A DNA stretch of 64,000 nucleotides, taken from NCBI GenBank assembly GCA_027492035.1, contig JAOZFT010000004.1, positions 597,249-661,248 on the forward strand, given 5' to 3'. The DNA is from Thermoproteota archaeon. Its GTDB lineage: Archaea; Korarchaeota; JAOZGF01; JAOZFZ01. The number at the start of each line of letters is the position of its first letter. Position 1 is the first letter of the stretch. Both the position numbers and the translations under genes were made by a program. A model generated the notes under the pieces. The model did no database searches, was not told the origin of the DNA, and saw only the letters and a list, made by a program, of their open reading frames with translations. Of this stretch, positions 1 through 10,790 are shown piece after piece.

Positions 1-148
1 TTCTTCTTGCTTAAAACTAGAAATTTACATAAGTTTTTACGTATTAATAAACTTTTTAAGAGAAGGGTTTTTCTTGTTAAACAAAAAAATGTAAAAAATA
101 AATAGGTTTTAAATTACTCTTCTCGCTTAAAAATTGAGGAAGGTGTAA

Positions 149-1531
149 ATGGTAATGAGTAAGAAGGTATCGGTTGAAGAGCTTCTTAAAAAGGCTGAAA
201 AACCAAGTAAGTTAGCTTTAGCTTACCACCCCTTCTATGAAGGGAAGCTTCAAGTGATGCCTAAATGCGCCATAAGGAGCGCCTACGACTTTGCAATTTG
301 GTATACTCCTGGAGTTGCAGCACCATGTAAAGAAATAAAGAAAAACAAGGATTTAGTTTTCGAACATACAAACAGGTGGAACTATGTAGCAGTGGTTAGT
401 GACGGGACAAGGGTCCTAGGTTTGGGTGACATTGGTGCAGAAGCCGGTTTACCGGTCATGGAAGGTAAAGCAATACTTTTCAAGTACTTAGGGGGAGTGG
501 ATGCTTTTCCTATTATGTTAGGGACAAAAGACCCGGATGAAATAATTACAGCCCTCCAATGGCTTGAACCCACCTTTGGAGGGGTAAACCTAGAGGATAT
601 ATCAAAACCTAAGTGTTTCTACATCCTTGAAAAAGCTAGGGAAAAACTTGAAATCCCTGTTTGGCATGATGATCAGCAAGGAACAGCCACTATTGTGTAT
701 GCAGGATTAATCAATGCCTTAAAAATTGTGGGGAAAAAACTTCCAGAAGTTGAAATAGCAATTGTGGGTGTAGGTGCTGCTAACACAAGAACAGCCATAA
801 TTTTAGAAAAAGCAGGCGCAAACCCTAAAAACATGATCATGGTTGACAGCAAAGGTATTCTTCACTCAGGAAGGAAAGATCTTGAAGCTGAAAAAGATAA
901 GAACCCTTGGAAATGGGATTTCTGTTTAAAAACAAATTCTGAAGGAAGAACGGGTGGTTTACCTGAAGCTTTGAAAGGGGTTGACGTAGTTATCGCTGCT
1001 TCTAAACCAGGACCTGGAACAATCAAAAAGGAGTGGGTTGCTGAAATGGCTGACGACGCAATTGTCTTTGCATGTGCAAACCCTATACCTGAAATTTGGC
1101 CTTGGGAAGCAAAGGAAGCAGGTGCAAAAATAATAGCTACTGGAAGAAGTGACTTTCCAAATCAAATAAACAACTCTTTAGGTTTTCCTGGAATATTCAG
1201 GGGGGTTCTGGATGTTAAAGCGAAAACAGTTACAGATGAAATGTGCATTGCAGCCGGTAATGAATTAGCTAAGTTTGCTGAGGAGAAAGGAATTCACGAA
1301 GACTATATTGTACCCACAATGCAGGAGTGGGAAGTTTATCCTAGGGAGGCTGTAGCTTGTGCATTAAAATCAATTGAAGACGGTGTAGCCAGGGTTAAAC
1401 TTAGTCGTCAGGAGCTTTACGACAGAGCCTTTGCAATAATTAAAAACGCTAGGGAATCAACTAAAGTTTTAATGAGGGAAGGATTAATTAAACCGCCTCC
1501 TCCAGAAGAAGAGATTTTAAAGAAGCATTAA
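149..1531 (+). CDS. NAD(P)-dependent malic enzyme
   Basis: 460 aa; malic enzyme motifs YTPGVAAPCKEI, VVSDGTRVLGLGDIGAEAGLPVMEGKA, PVWHDDQQGTATIV, ACANPIPEIWP, ATGRSDFPNQINN. Confidence 0.95.
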   Translation: MVMSKKVSVEELLKKAEKPSKLALAYHPFYEGKLQVMPKCAIRSAYDFAIWYTPGVAAPCKEIKKNKDLVFEHTNRWNYVAVVSDGTRVLGLGDIGAEAGLPVMEGKAILFKYLGGVDAFPIMLGTKDPDEIITALQWLEPTFGGVNLEDISKPKCFYILEKAREKLEIPVWHDDQQGTATIVYAGLINALKIVGKKLPEVEIAIVGVGAANTRTAIILEKAGANPKNMIMVDSKGILHSGRKDLEAEKDKNPWKWDFCLKTNSEGRTGGLPEALKGVDVVIAASKPGPGTIKKEWVAEMADDAIVFACANPIPEIWPWEAKEAGAKIIATGRSDFPNQINNSLGFPGIFRGVLDVKAKTVTDEMCIAAGNELAKFAEEKGIHEDYIVPTMQEWEVYPREAVACALKSIEDGVARVKLSRQELYDRAFAIIKNARESTKVLMREGLIKPPPPEEEILKKH

Positions 1532-1598
1532 ACCCCCCTTTCCTCTTTTAAACATAAAAGAAAGTAATTCTTTAATTTTTTTAAGGGAGAGTCCTGGT

Positions 1599-2348
1599 TT
1601 GGAAGATGTTAACATCGTTTTCTTCGACTTAGATGAAACCCTTTACAATTACGGTGCAGTTAGGCTCAAAGCCACTTTGCAAGTAGCTGAGCATGTTGAG
1701 GAACTAGGTTTGGTGGAAGCTGGAAAATTCATTTCAGTTCATCAAAAAATTTGGAAGGAAATTTACAGGAAATACAAAGGTAAATGTGAAATGTTTAATA
1801 GGGAAATACGTTTCAGAGAAGTTTTTAGGGAATTAAAGGTTCCAGTAAAAACTAAACTTATTAAGGAACTTGCTAATTTGTTTTGGAGCAAGGTTTATGA
1901 GGAAATGAAGCCTTACCGGGATGTGAAACCGTGTCTTGAGGCTTTAAAAAGAGAAGGGGTTAAAATAGGTTTAATTTCAGATGGTTACGTAAAAATTCAG
2001 GCGAAAAAACTCGAAGCTTTAAAGATAAGGAAGTATTTCGACGTTGAAACGTATTCAGAGGAAGTTGGCGAAAATAAACCCTCCAAAAAAATTTTCCTTT
2101 TAGCTTTAAAGAAAGCAGGTTTACCGGCTGAGGAAGCGGTAATGGTTGGAGATAACTTAAAAACGGATATCCTAGGGGCTAAAAAAACAGGTTTAAAAAC
2201 TATCCTTGTTAAAAGAGGAATATTTAAAGATTTAAAACCTGAAAATGAATGGGAAGAGCCTGACTTCATAATTAACGAATTAACGGAAACCCCAAAAATC
2301 ATAAAAGGAATGAAAAGTTTTAGGAAATCCTTAAAACTTGGCCGTTAA
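1599..2348 (+). CDS. HAD-superfamily hydrolase
   Basis: DxDxT-type motif FFDLDETLYNYG, SDG motif II, GDNLKTDILGAKKTG motif IV; TTG start. Confidence 0.88.
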   Translation: MEDVNIVFFDLDETLYNYGAVRLKATLQVAEHVEELGLVEAGKFISVHQKIWKEIYRKYKGKCEMFNREIRFREVFRELKVPVKTKLIKELANLFWSKVYEEMKPYRDVKPCLEALKREGVKIGLISDGYVKIQAKKLEALKIRKYFDVETYSEEVGENKPSKKIFLLALKKAGLPAEEAVMVGDNLKTDILGAKKTGLKTILVKRGIFKDLKPENEWEEPDFIINELTETPKIIKGMKSFRKSLKLGR

Positions 2349-2443
2349 ATAAGATATAAAAGAGAAACTTAAGTTAGTGATCAAAAAAGGTTTAGGAATG
2401 CTAGAAAAGTAAAAAGGGAATGGTTAAAGGTAATAAAAGGGTT

Positions 2444-3136
2444 TCACTTCTCTTTCTCTAGAATCACTACTTCGCAAATGTTTGAAGCCTTAGAACGGAA
2501 AGTTTCAGCGTCAGTTTTTTCCCCTACAATTGCTCCGTAATGCATTGGAATCGCTACCTTCGGTTTTATCCTTTTAACTGCTTCAACAGCTTCATCTGGG
2601 GTCATTACATATGTTCCGCTCACCGGCAGCAAAGCTACGTCTATTTCCCCAAGGTTACTCATTTCACTTATTAGGTCTGTGTCCCCTGCATGGTAAATTT
2701 TTATGTTTCCGATTTTCAAAATAAACCCTACCCCGTTATATTCTTTCGGATGGAAAACTTGCCCTGGGGCACGGAACTTGTTTACATTGTAGGCTGGAAC
2801 AGCCCTTATTTCCACTCCTTTAACCGTTGCCTCCTCTCCAGGTTTTAAATACTTTACTTCCTCCACTTTTAAACCCTTAATTTTTCCTTTACAGTTTATT
2901 GAAGCTATAATTACAGTGTCCTCCTTAACCACTTTTTTTATGTCTTCTAAACTTAAGTGGTCAAAGTGTTCATGGCCCACAGTAACAACGTCAGCTTTTT
3001 CTTCCTGAGAAGGAATCCTGAACGGGTCTGTGTAAATTGTTTTATCATCAGTAATTCTGAAACAATCGTGCTCTAAATAGAAAAACTTTACACCTTTATA
3101 TTCAAACACCACGTTTCCACCTCTACGGAAAAACAA
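2444..3136 (-). CDS. UPF0173-like metal-dependent hydrolase (metallo-beta-lactamase fold)
   Basis: TVGHEHFDHLS, HAGDTDLISEM, IPMHYG metal-ligand motifs. Confidence 0.88.
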   Translation of the reverse strand: MFFRRGGNVVFEYKGVKFFYLEHDCFRITDDKTIYTDPFRIPSQEEKADVVTVGHEHFDHLSLEDIKKVVKEDTVIIASINCKGKIKGLKVEEVKYLKPGEEATVKGVEIRAVPAYNVNKFRAPGQVFHPKEYNGVGFILKIGNIKIYHAGDTDLISEMSNLGEIDVALLPVSGTYVMTPDEAVEAVKRIKPKVAIPMHYGAIVGEKTDAETFRSKASNICEVVILEKEK

Positions 3137-3231
3137 AAACTTTTTCTACATTTTTCTTTATTTTTTTAAGTTAACTTTTTAGCTGATTTCCTTCTTTAAT
3201 TTTTCTAGTTTTAAAAACGAGTTTTTAAAAA

Positions 3232-3759
3232 ATGTTATGGTCGTGTTGGTTTATGGTTACTTTCATTGCTGACGGTATGCTTGGTAGAATAGCTAAGTTT
3301 TTGAGATTAGCAGGTTACGACACATTGTTTGCAGGGGAAAACCTTAAGGATAAGGAAGTAATTAAAGTTGCGTTTAAGGATGAAAGAATTCTTTTAACAA
3401 AGGATAAAAAACTTTATTTAGAAGCTATAAAAAATGGGGTTGACGCATTTCTTGTTTCTGAAAAGGGCTTCTTTTCATCTATAGCTGAAATAGCTGTGAA
3501 TTATGGTTTAAACTTAAATTTTAAACCTGACACTTCAAGATGCCCAAAATGTAATCACCCTGTAAGGAAAACAGAACCTTGGGAAGTTAAAGGGAGAGTT
3601 CCGGAAAAGACTTTTTTGAAGCAGAAAGTTTACTGGGTATGCGATAACTGCGGCCAAATTTACTGGCTTGGATCTCACTGGATAAACATTAAAAAGGAGG
3701 AAAAAGAAATTCAAAAAAGAATTGAAAGGCTAAAGAGTCAGAGAAGAATAAATCATTAA
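3232..3759 (+). CDS. Mut7-C family RNase-like / PIN-like protein with zinc ribbon
   Basis: FIADGMLGRIAKFLRLAGYDTLF, LLTKDKKLY, CPKCNHPV...CDNCGQIYWLGSHW; true start possibly 3253. Confidence 0.85.
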   Translation: MLWSCWFMVTFIADGMLGRIAKFLRLAGYDTLFAGENLKDKEVIKVAFKDERILLTKDKKLYLEAIKNGVDAFLVSEKGFFSSIAEIAVNYGLNLNFKPDTSRCPKCNHPVRKTEPWEVKGRVPEKTFLKQKVYWVCDNCGQIYWLGSHWINIKKEEKEIQKRIERLKSQRRINH

Positions 3760-3988
3760 CTAAAAATTTTTTAGGTCCACAGTAGAAAAGTGTTTGACTT
3801 AAAACTTTCAGGTGTTCAAAAGGTTTCAGGAATTAAATTTGTTGTCAAGGGAAGTAGATGAAAATTTAGTCAATTCATGCTTATTTAAGGTGGGGAAGTA
3901 ATTTTATTTTTGGAAAAATGTAAGATGCATGAAGGAAACTAGAAAATAAAGTCAAGACTGTTCTTTAATAAGGCTTTTTTAAAGAGGA

Positions 3989-5689
3989 TTGGGAAACTTG
4001 ACTCTCTTTATTTCATTAACTGAAACCTGTCAAAAAATAGCTTCTACTTCAAGTAGACTTGAAAAAATGAGGATTCTTAATGACTTTCTTCGAAAATTAA
4101 GCAGGGAAGAAATTAAACCAGCTATAAACCTGATTTTAGGAAGAATAGCGGGGAAGGGTGAGATAAAGACAGGAATAAGTTCAGGCATTATTTTATCTGC
4201 TTTAAAAAAGGTTTTAGGTGATAATTTTAAGTTTAGAGACAAATGTAAAGAATCAGCTGATTTAGGTGAATACGTTGAATGTCTCCTTAAAAGTTTTAAA
4301 CCTGTAAAGCAGCAGGTTTTTCTAGAAACAACTTATAGCTTAAAGGGCATCTACGAAGTCTTGAGGAAAGCCTTTCTTTTGAAAGGGAAGAAATCCAAGG
4401 AGAAAAAGGAGGAAATCGTTGCTTCCCTCTTAACGAACTTGACACCTTCAGAATCTAAGTACTTGGTAAACATTATTTTAGGCGATTTAAGAATAGGGTT
4501 GGAGGAAGGAACTGTAGAGCAGGCTTTGGCTAAGCTTTTAAACTTAAACATTGAAACTGTAAAGAGGGCTAACATGTTGCTTGGAGATATAAGTGAAACT
4601 GTTTATTTAGGGTTAACCGACAAGAAATCTCTACTGACTGCAAAAATACAGCTCTTCAAACCAATAAAACCAATGTTGGCTGAAACCGCTGAAAATCTAA
4701 AAGAAATATTTGATGAAATGCATGGTCCTGTGTCTCTTGAACCTAAACTAGATGGTGCGAGGGTTCAAATTCACCATTCTAAGGGAAAAACAAAAATATT
4801 TACTAGAAGACTTTCAGAAGTAACTAATAGCTTACCTGAAATAATCACCTTAACGAAACAAGAATTCACTTCTGCCGATTACATCGTGGAGGGGGAGGTT
4901 GTTGCTGTTTCAAGAAAGGGAGAAATTCTTCCATTTAATTACTTGATGCGGAGGTTTAGAAGAACAAAGGAAATAACAGAAATATCTGAAAAAATTAAAC
5001 TTAAACTTTTTCTCTTCGACATTCTTTACTACCAAGGGAAGCAACTCATAGACGCTCCGTATGAACAACGCAGAGAAAAACTTGTTGGAGAATTTGGGAG
5101 AGAGAACGTGGTTCCTGCTTTATTAACCAAAAACGACAAAAAAGCTGAAGAGTTCTTTTTAAACTGTGTCAAGGAGGGACATGAAGGAGTAATGGCTAAA
5201 AACCCTAAATCAATTTATGAACCGGGTAAAAGAGGAAAAAACTGGCTTAAATTAAAGAAAACACTTACTTTAGACTTAGTTATAGTGGGAGCCCAATGGG
5301 GTTACGGTAGAAGGAGGAAATGGTTAAGTGACTATTTCTTAGCTGTGTGGAACGAAAGTAAAACAGACCTACTGATTGTGGGAAAAACATTTAAGGGGTT
5401 GACCGACCAAGAATTCGAATGGATAACCAAGAAACTCCTAGAAAAAAAGTTAAGGGAAAAGGGGTACGTTGTCTGGGTTAAACCTGAAATAGTGGTTGAA
5501 ACGGCTTTTAATGAAATCCAGAAATCTAAACTTTACCCTTCAGGCTACGTCTTAAGGTTTGCAAGAATAAAAAATATAAGGTTTGATAAAGAATTGAAAG
5601 AAGCTGACACAATAAAGGAAGTGAAGAAAATATTTGAAACGCAGAAAAAGAGAAACCTTGAAAAAATATGGAGGAGCTTCTCAGCTTAA
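3989..5689 (+). CDS. lig: ATP-dependent DNA ligase (archaeal type)
   Basis: Adenylation motif EPKLDGARVQIH, VEGEVVA, EGVMAKNP, WLKLKK; 566 aa. Confidence 0.95.
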   Translation: MGNLTLFISLTETCQKIASTSSRLEKMRILNDFLRKLSREEIKPAINLILGRIAGKGEIKTGISSGIILSALKKVLGDNFKFRDKCKESADLGEYVECLLKSFKPVKQQVFLETTYSLKGIYEVLRKAFLLKGKKSKEKKEEIVASLLTNLTPSESKYLVNIILGDLRIGLEEGTVEQALAKLLNLNIETVKRANMLLGDISETVYLGLTDKKSLLTAKIQLFKPIKPMLAETAENLKEIFDEMHGPVSLEPKLDGARVQIHHSKGKTKIFTRRLSEVTNSLPEIITLTKQEFTSADYIVEGEVVAVSRKGEILPFNYLMRRFRRTKEITEISEKIKLKLFLFDILYYQGKQLIDAPYEQRREKLVGEFGRENVVPALLTKNDKKAEEFFLNCVKEGHEGVMAKNPKSIYEPGKRGKNWLKLKKTLTLDLVIVGAQWGYGRRRKWLSDYFLAVWNESKTDLLIVGKTFKGLTDQEFEWITKKLLEKKLREKGYVVWVKPEIVVETAFNEIQKSKLYPSGYVLRFARIKNIRFDKELKEADTIKEVKKIFETQKKRNLEKIWRSFSA

Positions 5690-5725
5690 ACCTTTAAAAC
5701 CCATGAATTAAAACTTTCTCTATAG

Positions 5726-6622
5726 GTGTTCTCCATAGGTGGGTGGATGTTTTCTTTCAGAAAAAAGGTAAAAACCTACTGGGATTTATTTAGGTTTGAA
5801 CATGGGTTAATGATGGGTTTAGGTGTACTCATAGGTTACTTTGCTTCTTCACCTGCAAAGGTCGAGTTCCTTACTTTATCCAAAGGGTTTTTTGTGGCTC
5901 TATTTCTTGAAATGGCAGGTTTCGCCTTAAACGATTATTTTGACTACTTAGTTGATTTGGAAAATAAAAGATTTGACAGGCCTCTTATTAGAGGGGAGAT
6001 CAGAAAGGAACAAATAATTCCTATTTCGATTTTCCTTTTTTCCCTTGGGTTAAGCGTTTCACTTACTATCAACTTCCTAGCTTTCATTTTCTCTTTAATA
6101 CTAGCTATACTGGCTATACTGTACGATTGGAAAGTTAAAAAAAGGAAATATCTAGGAAACCAATACATAGCAGTAACAATGGCTGCCCCCTTCCTTTTTG
6201 GAAGCTTAATTTCGACAGGTAGGTTTGTGTCTGTTACAATAATTTTGGCCTCTATGGCTTATTTAGTAGGTGTTGGGAGAGAAATAATGAAGGATGTTGT
6301 AGATTTAGATGGTGACGTGAAACAGGGAATAACGTCTCTGCCTTCAGTTCTAGGTGTAAAAAATTCTTTAAAGATTGCTTCTGTTTTGTTGTTCAGCAGC
6401 ACTCTCCTAAGCCCTGTCCCTTTAACACTTACCGACACTGCCTACTACATGAACCCTCTATACGCTGTTCCTGTTTCAATAACTGATTTAGGTTTAATCT
6501 ATACAAGTTTTGAGACATGGAGGTACATAGAGAAAAGGAAACTGAACGATTTAAGGAAAGAAACCTTAATTATTCTAATTATAGGCTTAATAGGTTTCTT
6601 TTTAGGAGCCTTTAGACTTTAA
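5726..6622 (+). CDS. UbiA-family prenyltransferase, probable archaeal lipid (DGGGP synthase-like)
   Basis: NDYFDYLVDLENKRFDRPLIRGEI and MKDVVDLDGDVKQGITSLPSVLG aspartate-rich motifs; multiple TM segments. Confidence 0.85.
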   Translation: MFSIGGWMFSFRKKVKTYWDLFRFEHGLMMGLGVLIGYFASSPAKVEFLTLSKGFFVALFLEMAGFALNDYFDYLVDLENKRFDRPLIRGEIRKEQIIPISIFLFSLGLSVSLTINFLAFIFSLILAILAILYDWKVKKRKYLGNQYIAVTMAAPFLFGSLISTGRFVSVTIILASMAYLVGVGREIMKDVVDLDGDVKQGITSLPSVLGVKNSLKIASVLLFSSTLLSPVPLTLTDTAYYMNPLYAVPVSITDLGLIYTSFETWRYIEKRKLNDLRKETLIILIIGLIGFFLGAFRL

Positions 6623-6635
6623 AAACTTTCATTAT

Positions 6636-8054
6636 TTAATGTTGAAACCTCCAACGGGTACCCTGCTTTGTGTCTTCCACAACTACCCCTAATTCCTTCA
6701 ATTTCTTCCTTATTTCGTCTGAGAGAGCGAAAAGTTTCTGCCTCCTTAATTCATCCCTAACCACAATCACTAATTCTATCAACTCCCTAACAATTTCTTC
6801 TTTAATTTCTCTTTCCTTTTGTAGAACTCCGAAGACGCTACTGAAATCTTTGAAGAATGAATCGATTTCACGATATAATGCCTCGTTTATTTCGTTCTTG
6901 TTCTTTATGAACCTGTTGATTTCTTTTACTAAATTAAATACTGAAGCTAAGGCCTTAGGTGTGTTGAAGTCGTCATCCATTGCTTGCACAAATTCCTTTT
7001 TTGCGTTCTTGACCTTTTCTTTCAACTCGATTTCAGCTTCACTTAACACCCCTTTACTCTTTCTCAGCAGCTTCAGCAGATCCAACAAATTATAAATTCT
7101 CTCTAGACTTTCTCTTGTTTGCTCCAAATGTTCTTCACGGAAATCTATAGGACTCCTGTAATGTTTCGAAACAAAAAACAACCTTAAAACTTCAGGACCC
7201 CACTTTTTTAAGGCTTCCCGTATAGGGATTATATTACCTAAACTCTTACTCATTTTTTCCCCTTTAATGTTTAAGAAACCGGTATGTAACCAATACTTCA
7301 CCCAAGGTTTCTTCCCGGATGCAGCTTCACTTTGAGCTATTTCGTTTTCATGATGAGGAAAAATTAAATCGCTTCCGCCGCCATGTATATCAAACTGTTC
7401 ACCTAAATACTTCGAACTCATAACTGAACACTCTATATGCCATCCCGGCCTTCCATTCCCCCACGGACTAGGCCAGTTTGGCTCTCTAGGTTTTTTAAAT
7501 TTCCACAATGCAAAATCTCCTGGGTTACGTTTATTTGGGTTAGGTTCAATGCGGTGCTTAACCAACTCCTCCCTTTTCTGCTTCGAAAGTTTTCCGTAAT
7601 CCTTAAACTTGTCAACATCGAAATAAACTCCATCTTTAATCACGTAAGCGTAATCCTTTTCAACAAGTTTCTTTATAACCTCTAACATCTCTGATATGTG
7701 ACCTGTGGCAAAACAGTAAATGTCAGGATGTATGTCAAGAATATACATATCCCTAAAAAATTCTTGACTAAACCTTGTAACCAACTCTGTAGTAGTTACT
7801 CCCTCCTCCTGAGCCTTTTTTATTATTTTGTCATCTACGTCTGTAATGTTCATAACCCACTTAACTTTAAACCCTCTCTTTTCAAGCCAACGGTGAATCA
7901 CATCGAAAGCTGTGTAGGTTCTTGCATGGCCTACATGGCTGTAATCGTAGGGGGTAGGTCCACAAACATACATCCTCACCTCTCCCCTTCTTAGCGGCCT
8001 AAAAACTTCCTTTTTCCCGCTTAAAGTGTTAAACAATTTAATTTCCATCATCAA
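6636..8054 (-). CDS. cysS: Cysteinyl-tRNA synthetase
   Basis: CGPTPYDYSHVGHART, NITDVDDKII, GWHIECS, HGGGSDLIFPHHENEIAQSEA, KMSKSLGN. Confidence 0.97.
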   Translation of the reverse strand: MMMEIKLFNTLSGKKEVFRPLRRGEVRMYVCGPTPYDYSHVGHARTYTAFDVIHRWLEKRGFKVKWVMNITDVDDKIIKKAQEEGVTTTELVTRFSQEFFRDMYILDIHPDIYCFATGHISEMLEVIKKLVEKDYAYVIKDGVYFDVDKFKDYGKLSKQKREELVKHRIEPNPNKRNPGDFALWKFKKPREPNWPSPWGNGRPGWHIECSVMSSKYLGEQFDIHGGGSDLIFPHHENEIAQSEAASGKKPWVKYWLHTGFLNIKGEKMSKSLGNIIPIREALKKWGPEVLRLFFVSKHYRSPIDFREEHLEQTRESLERIYNLLDLLKLLRKSKGVLSEAEIELKEKVKNAKKEFVQAMDDDFNTPKALASVFNLVKEINRFIKNKNEINEALYREIDSFFKDFSSVFGVLQKEREIKEEIVRELIELVIVVRDELRRQKLFALSDEIRKKLKELGVVVEDTKQGTRWRFQH

Positions 8055-8206
8055 CCAACCTGCAACAAATACATCAGCTTAAGTTCACAAATGTTTCCCT
8101 TTCAAACCTTTAAGGGGGCTTTCGAAAAGTTAACCTTCTCTTATATTTATTTTTCATGAAAGAAGAGGAGGTTTTCTTTCACAGAAAAAAATTTCAGAAA
8201 TAAATG

Positions 8207-8512
8207 CTACAACAGCCTCGTTAAGGGTGTAATGATTGCGAGTATCTTAAAACTTGTTCCAACCATCCATTGCAAACGCTCTAAACATTTATCTACATAA
8301 TGTACCAGCTCTTCTCTTAATTTGTTTATTTCTTCTTTTGTTTCTTTTCTCAGTTTGTTTGCATCCTCTTTGGTGGCGATACTCTCTAAAGCTGTTTTGG
8401 TCATAACTGATTGCATTTCAGGGTCCTTCGCTATTTCAACAGCTAAACTTTTTAAAGTCCATTTATCCCTCTTAATTCCTTCAACTATCTCTTCAGCAGA
8501 TAAATTAGACAA
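8207..8512 (-). CDS. Small coiled-coil protein with C-terminal hydrophobic segment, function unknown
   Basis: 101 aa; heptad-like KEDANKLRKETKEEINKLREEL then hydrophobic LQWMVGTSFKILAIITPL. Confidence 0.5.
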   Translation of the reverse strand: MSNLSAEEIVEGIKRDKWTLKSLAVEIAKDPEMQSVMTKTALESIATKEDANKLRKETKEEINKLREELVHYVDKCLERLQWMVGTSFKILAIITPLTRLL

Positions 8513-8885
8513 ATTAAGCCGCCGAAACTTTTAAAGAAAACATTTTCACTTAAACACCCAACTCATTTTTTAAAAATTTTTACTTATTTCTATGTTAAGA
8601 ATCAAGGGTTTAACTGGTGTCATCTGCTGAATCAGAATCGAAAATGATACTTTCTTTTATCTTGCTAAGCCTATTCGTTTACTGTCCTTGTTTCTTTCTC
8701 ACATATCTATCTCCAGCTCTTATGAAAATAAAAAACAATCAATGGCCCTGTGCAGTGTTTAGTGGAAATTAAATAAATGCTTTTTGTACAAGTTATTCCT
8801 TAAAACTTTTCTTCTCCTCTGAAGTTAAGAAAATGTGTTTTTCCTTGTTTATTTTGTCTTTTAAGTGCTCTAAAAGAGTTTGCTT

Positions 8886-9755
8886 CTATGAAATTATATT
8901 TAGGGCTTTGTACATGTTTCTATAGCTTTTCTTCAATTCTTCATTGCTCATTTTGTTTTTCACTTTATTTATTTCCTTTATTGCTTTTCCTTGGTTAAAA
9001 ACCAGTTTTTTCACCAGATTTATTTTGTTTTCTATTTCCTCAATGTACTCTGTTAAATTTTTGTTTTCTGTTTGTAAAGTTAGGATTAGTGAAGGATTTT
9101 GGCTCAGTATTGCTTTCATCCAGAGGAGTAGAACTTTGAAGGTAGGCCCTGAAACCCCCTCTATTTCTTTTAAGTTTCTGTTTTCCAACATAAATGCCAA
9201 AACAAGACTTAAAAAATAGTTTAATGAAATGGTTAAACCCATTAATTCTTCATGTTTTCTTAAATCCAAAGTAATGAATTTACATTCATTAAATATCTCT
9301 TTTGCTTTGTCAAGTTCCTTTTCCTTGTCTTTCACAGGTACTAAAACAATTTTTTCCTGGTTTATTTCCTTTACTCCTGGCCCGAAAAGCGGATGAAGAG
9401 AAATAACTTGCACGTTCCTTTTTCCAATTTTTTCCAGTGCTTGGAAAACTTTTTCCTTCAACGAAGTTATCTCTACTATTGTCTTTATTTTTCCAGTCTT
9501 TAAGGTGGTTTCGTTAAAAATTTTGTTCAGTATTTTTGGGGTTTCTGGTATTGGTAGAGAAAGGAAAACAATATCAGCGTTTTCTACTGCTTTCTTAAAT
9601 GATTCTTCAAACTCTACTCCAAGCATTGAAGCTACTTTCTTTCCTTTCTCTTTATTTATATCATTAATCAAAACTTGGAACTTTTTATTTTTGAAATATT
9701 GGGTAAAAACTTGACCCATTGACCCCGCTCCACCTATAACTGCGATCTTAACCAT
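8886..9755 (-). CDS. tyrA: Prephenate dehydrogenase (archaeal TyrA-like)
   Basis: Rossmann GGAGSMGQVFTQYF, SLPIPETPKILN, SLHPLFGPG; proximity to the aro cluster. Confidence 0.88.
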   Translation of the reverse strand: MVKIAVIGGAGSMGQVFTQYFKNKKFQVLINDINKEKGKKVASMLGVEFEESFKKAVENADIVFLSLPIPETPKILNKIFNETTLKTGKIKTIVEITSLKEKVFQALEKIGKRNVQVISLHPLFGPGVKEINQEKIVLVPVKDKEKELDKAKEIFNECKFITLDLRKHEELMGLTISLNYFLSLVLAFMLENRNLKEIEGVSGPTFKVLLLWMKAILSQNPSLILTLQTENKNLTEYIEEIENKINLVKKLVFNQGKAIKEINKVKNKMSNEELKKSYRNMYKALNIIS

Positions 9756-10106
9756 TTTTTACACATCCTTAAACTCTACCTGGCCTCCCCTCAGTTTTTA
9801 ATGCCCCCTTTCAACAACAGTTCATGAAAAACAGTTTATTTCTGTTGCATTTAATTATTAACCATTTTATAAAGAAGGAGGTCCTTTTTCAATTTTTTAA
9901 GGGTTAGAACGGTTATAACCCTTTCTTCTTCACTAAAAATTAAGTAATAAGTAAATTTGCTTAAAACCTTGAAAAAAGTGTTGAGTCCTTTGGAGTTGCA
10001 GCATTATCTCACATGCAGTTTCACTTACAGTTAAGGGCTTTAAATTGATTTTTAGGAGCCTGGGAGACTTAAAATCTTTTGAACTAAATGTAGAACCTCT
10101 TTACTT

Positions 10107-10550
10107 TTAAGGTATAACTACTGATTTAGGATAGTCTTTCCCTGAAGCAGTGTGAACAGTTACTTCATATGTTATCCCTGACTGCCAGCTTCCGGATGTA
10201 ATGCTGGAAGGAGGACCAGATATTGTTATTTGCTGCCCACCACCAACAGCAACTGTGAAAGGAAGAGTAGGAGATGACACTTTACTATTATCTGGTATAC
10301 CATTCACGAAAACATCAGTAATTGTTACATCTGTTGAACCTGTGTTATTAACAATAACCTGTACATCAGTGCCGTCATAATATATAGCAGTTATTTCTAA
10401 CTTTTCATACCTGGTAAATGTCCCAACCAAACCTGTTGCCCATAACGCCACTGCTATGGCTATAGCTATTGATACAGCGACGATTATAACTGTTGCTACA
10501 ACAGGATGAATGCCTTCCCTATCTCCTATAAATAAAAGTTTCCTTCTCAT
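10107..10550 (-). CDS. Archaeal type IV pilin-like protein (Pilin_N/DUF1628 type)
   Basis: Class III-like signal DREGIHPVVATVIIVAVSIAIAIAVALWATG followed by a beta-rich Thr/Ser ectodomain. Confidence 0.85.
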   Translation of the reverse strand: MRRKLLFIGDREGIHPVVATVIIVAVSIAIAIAVALWATGLVGTFTRYEKLEITAIYYDGTDVQVIVNNTGSTDVTITDVFVNGIPDNSKVSSPTLPFTVAVGGGQQITISGPPSSITSGSWQSGITYEVTVHTASGKDYPKSVVIP

Positions 10551-10790
10551 TTTTCAATTCTCCACTTTCCCATCTTACTCTTTAAATACGCATTTCTTCT
10601 ATTAAAAAGGTTTTGTTTGTGTTAAGGAGCAAGGGGTTTTAAGGGGCATTTCTTTCCTCAAAAATGAAGTAGGAAAGGAATAATGAAAGTACTATATAAA
10701 GAATTTTTTGGATCTACTAAAAAAGGAAAGACATGGATTATTAACTAAGTAAAGTACTTCTTTGTCTTTATACACGGAATTTTTTCTCCT

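Noticed and set aside
382-573. Antisense ORFs throughout the track (e.g. 382-573 -, 13662-14561 +, 37408-38076 +)
   Set aside because: They lie opposite well-supported genes, have low-complexity Ser/Phe/Leu-rich translations typical of antisense frames in AT-rich DNA, and match no families.
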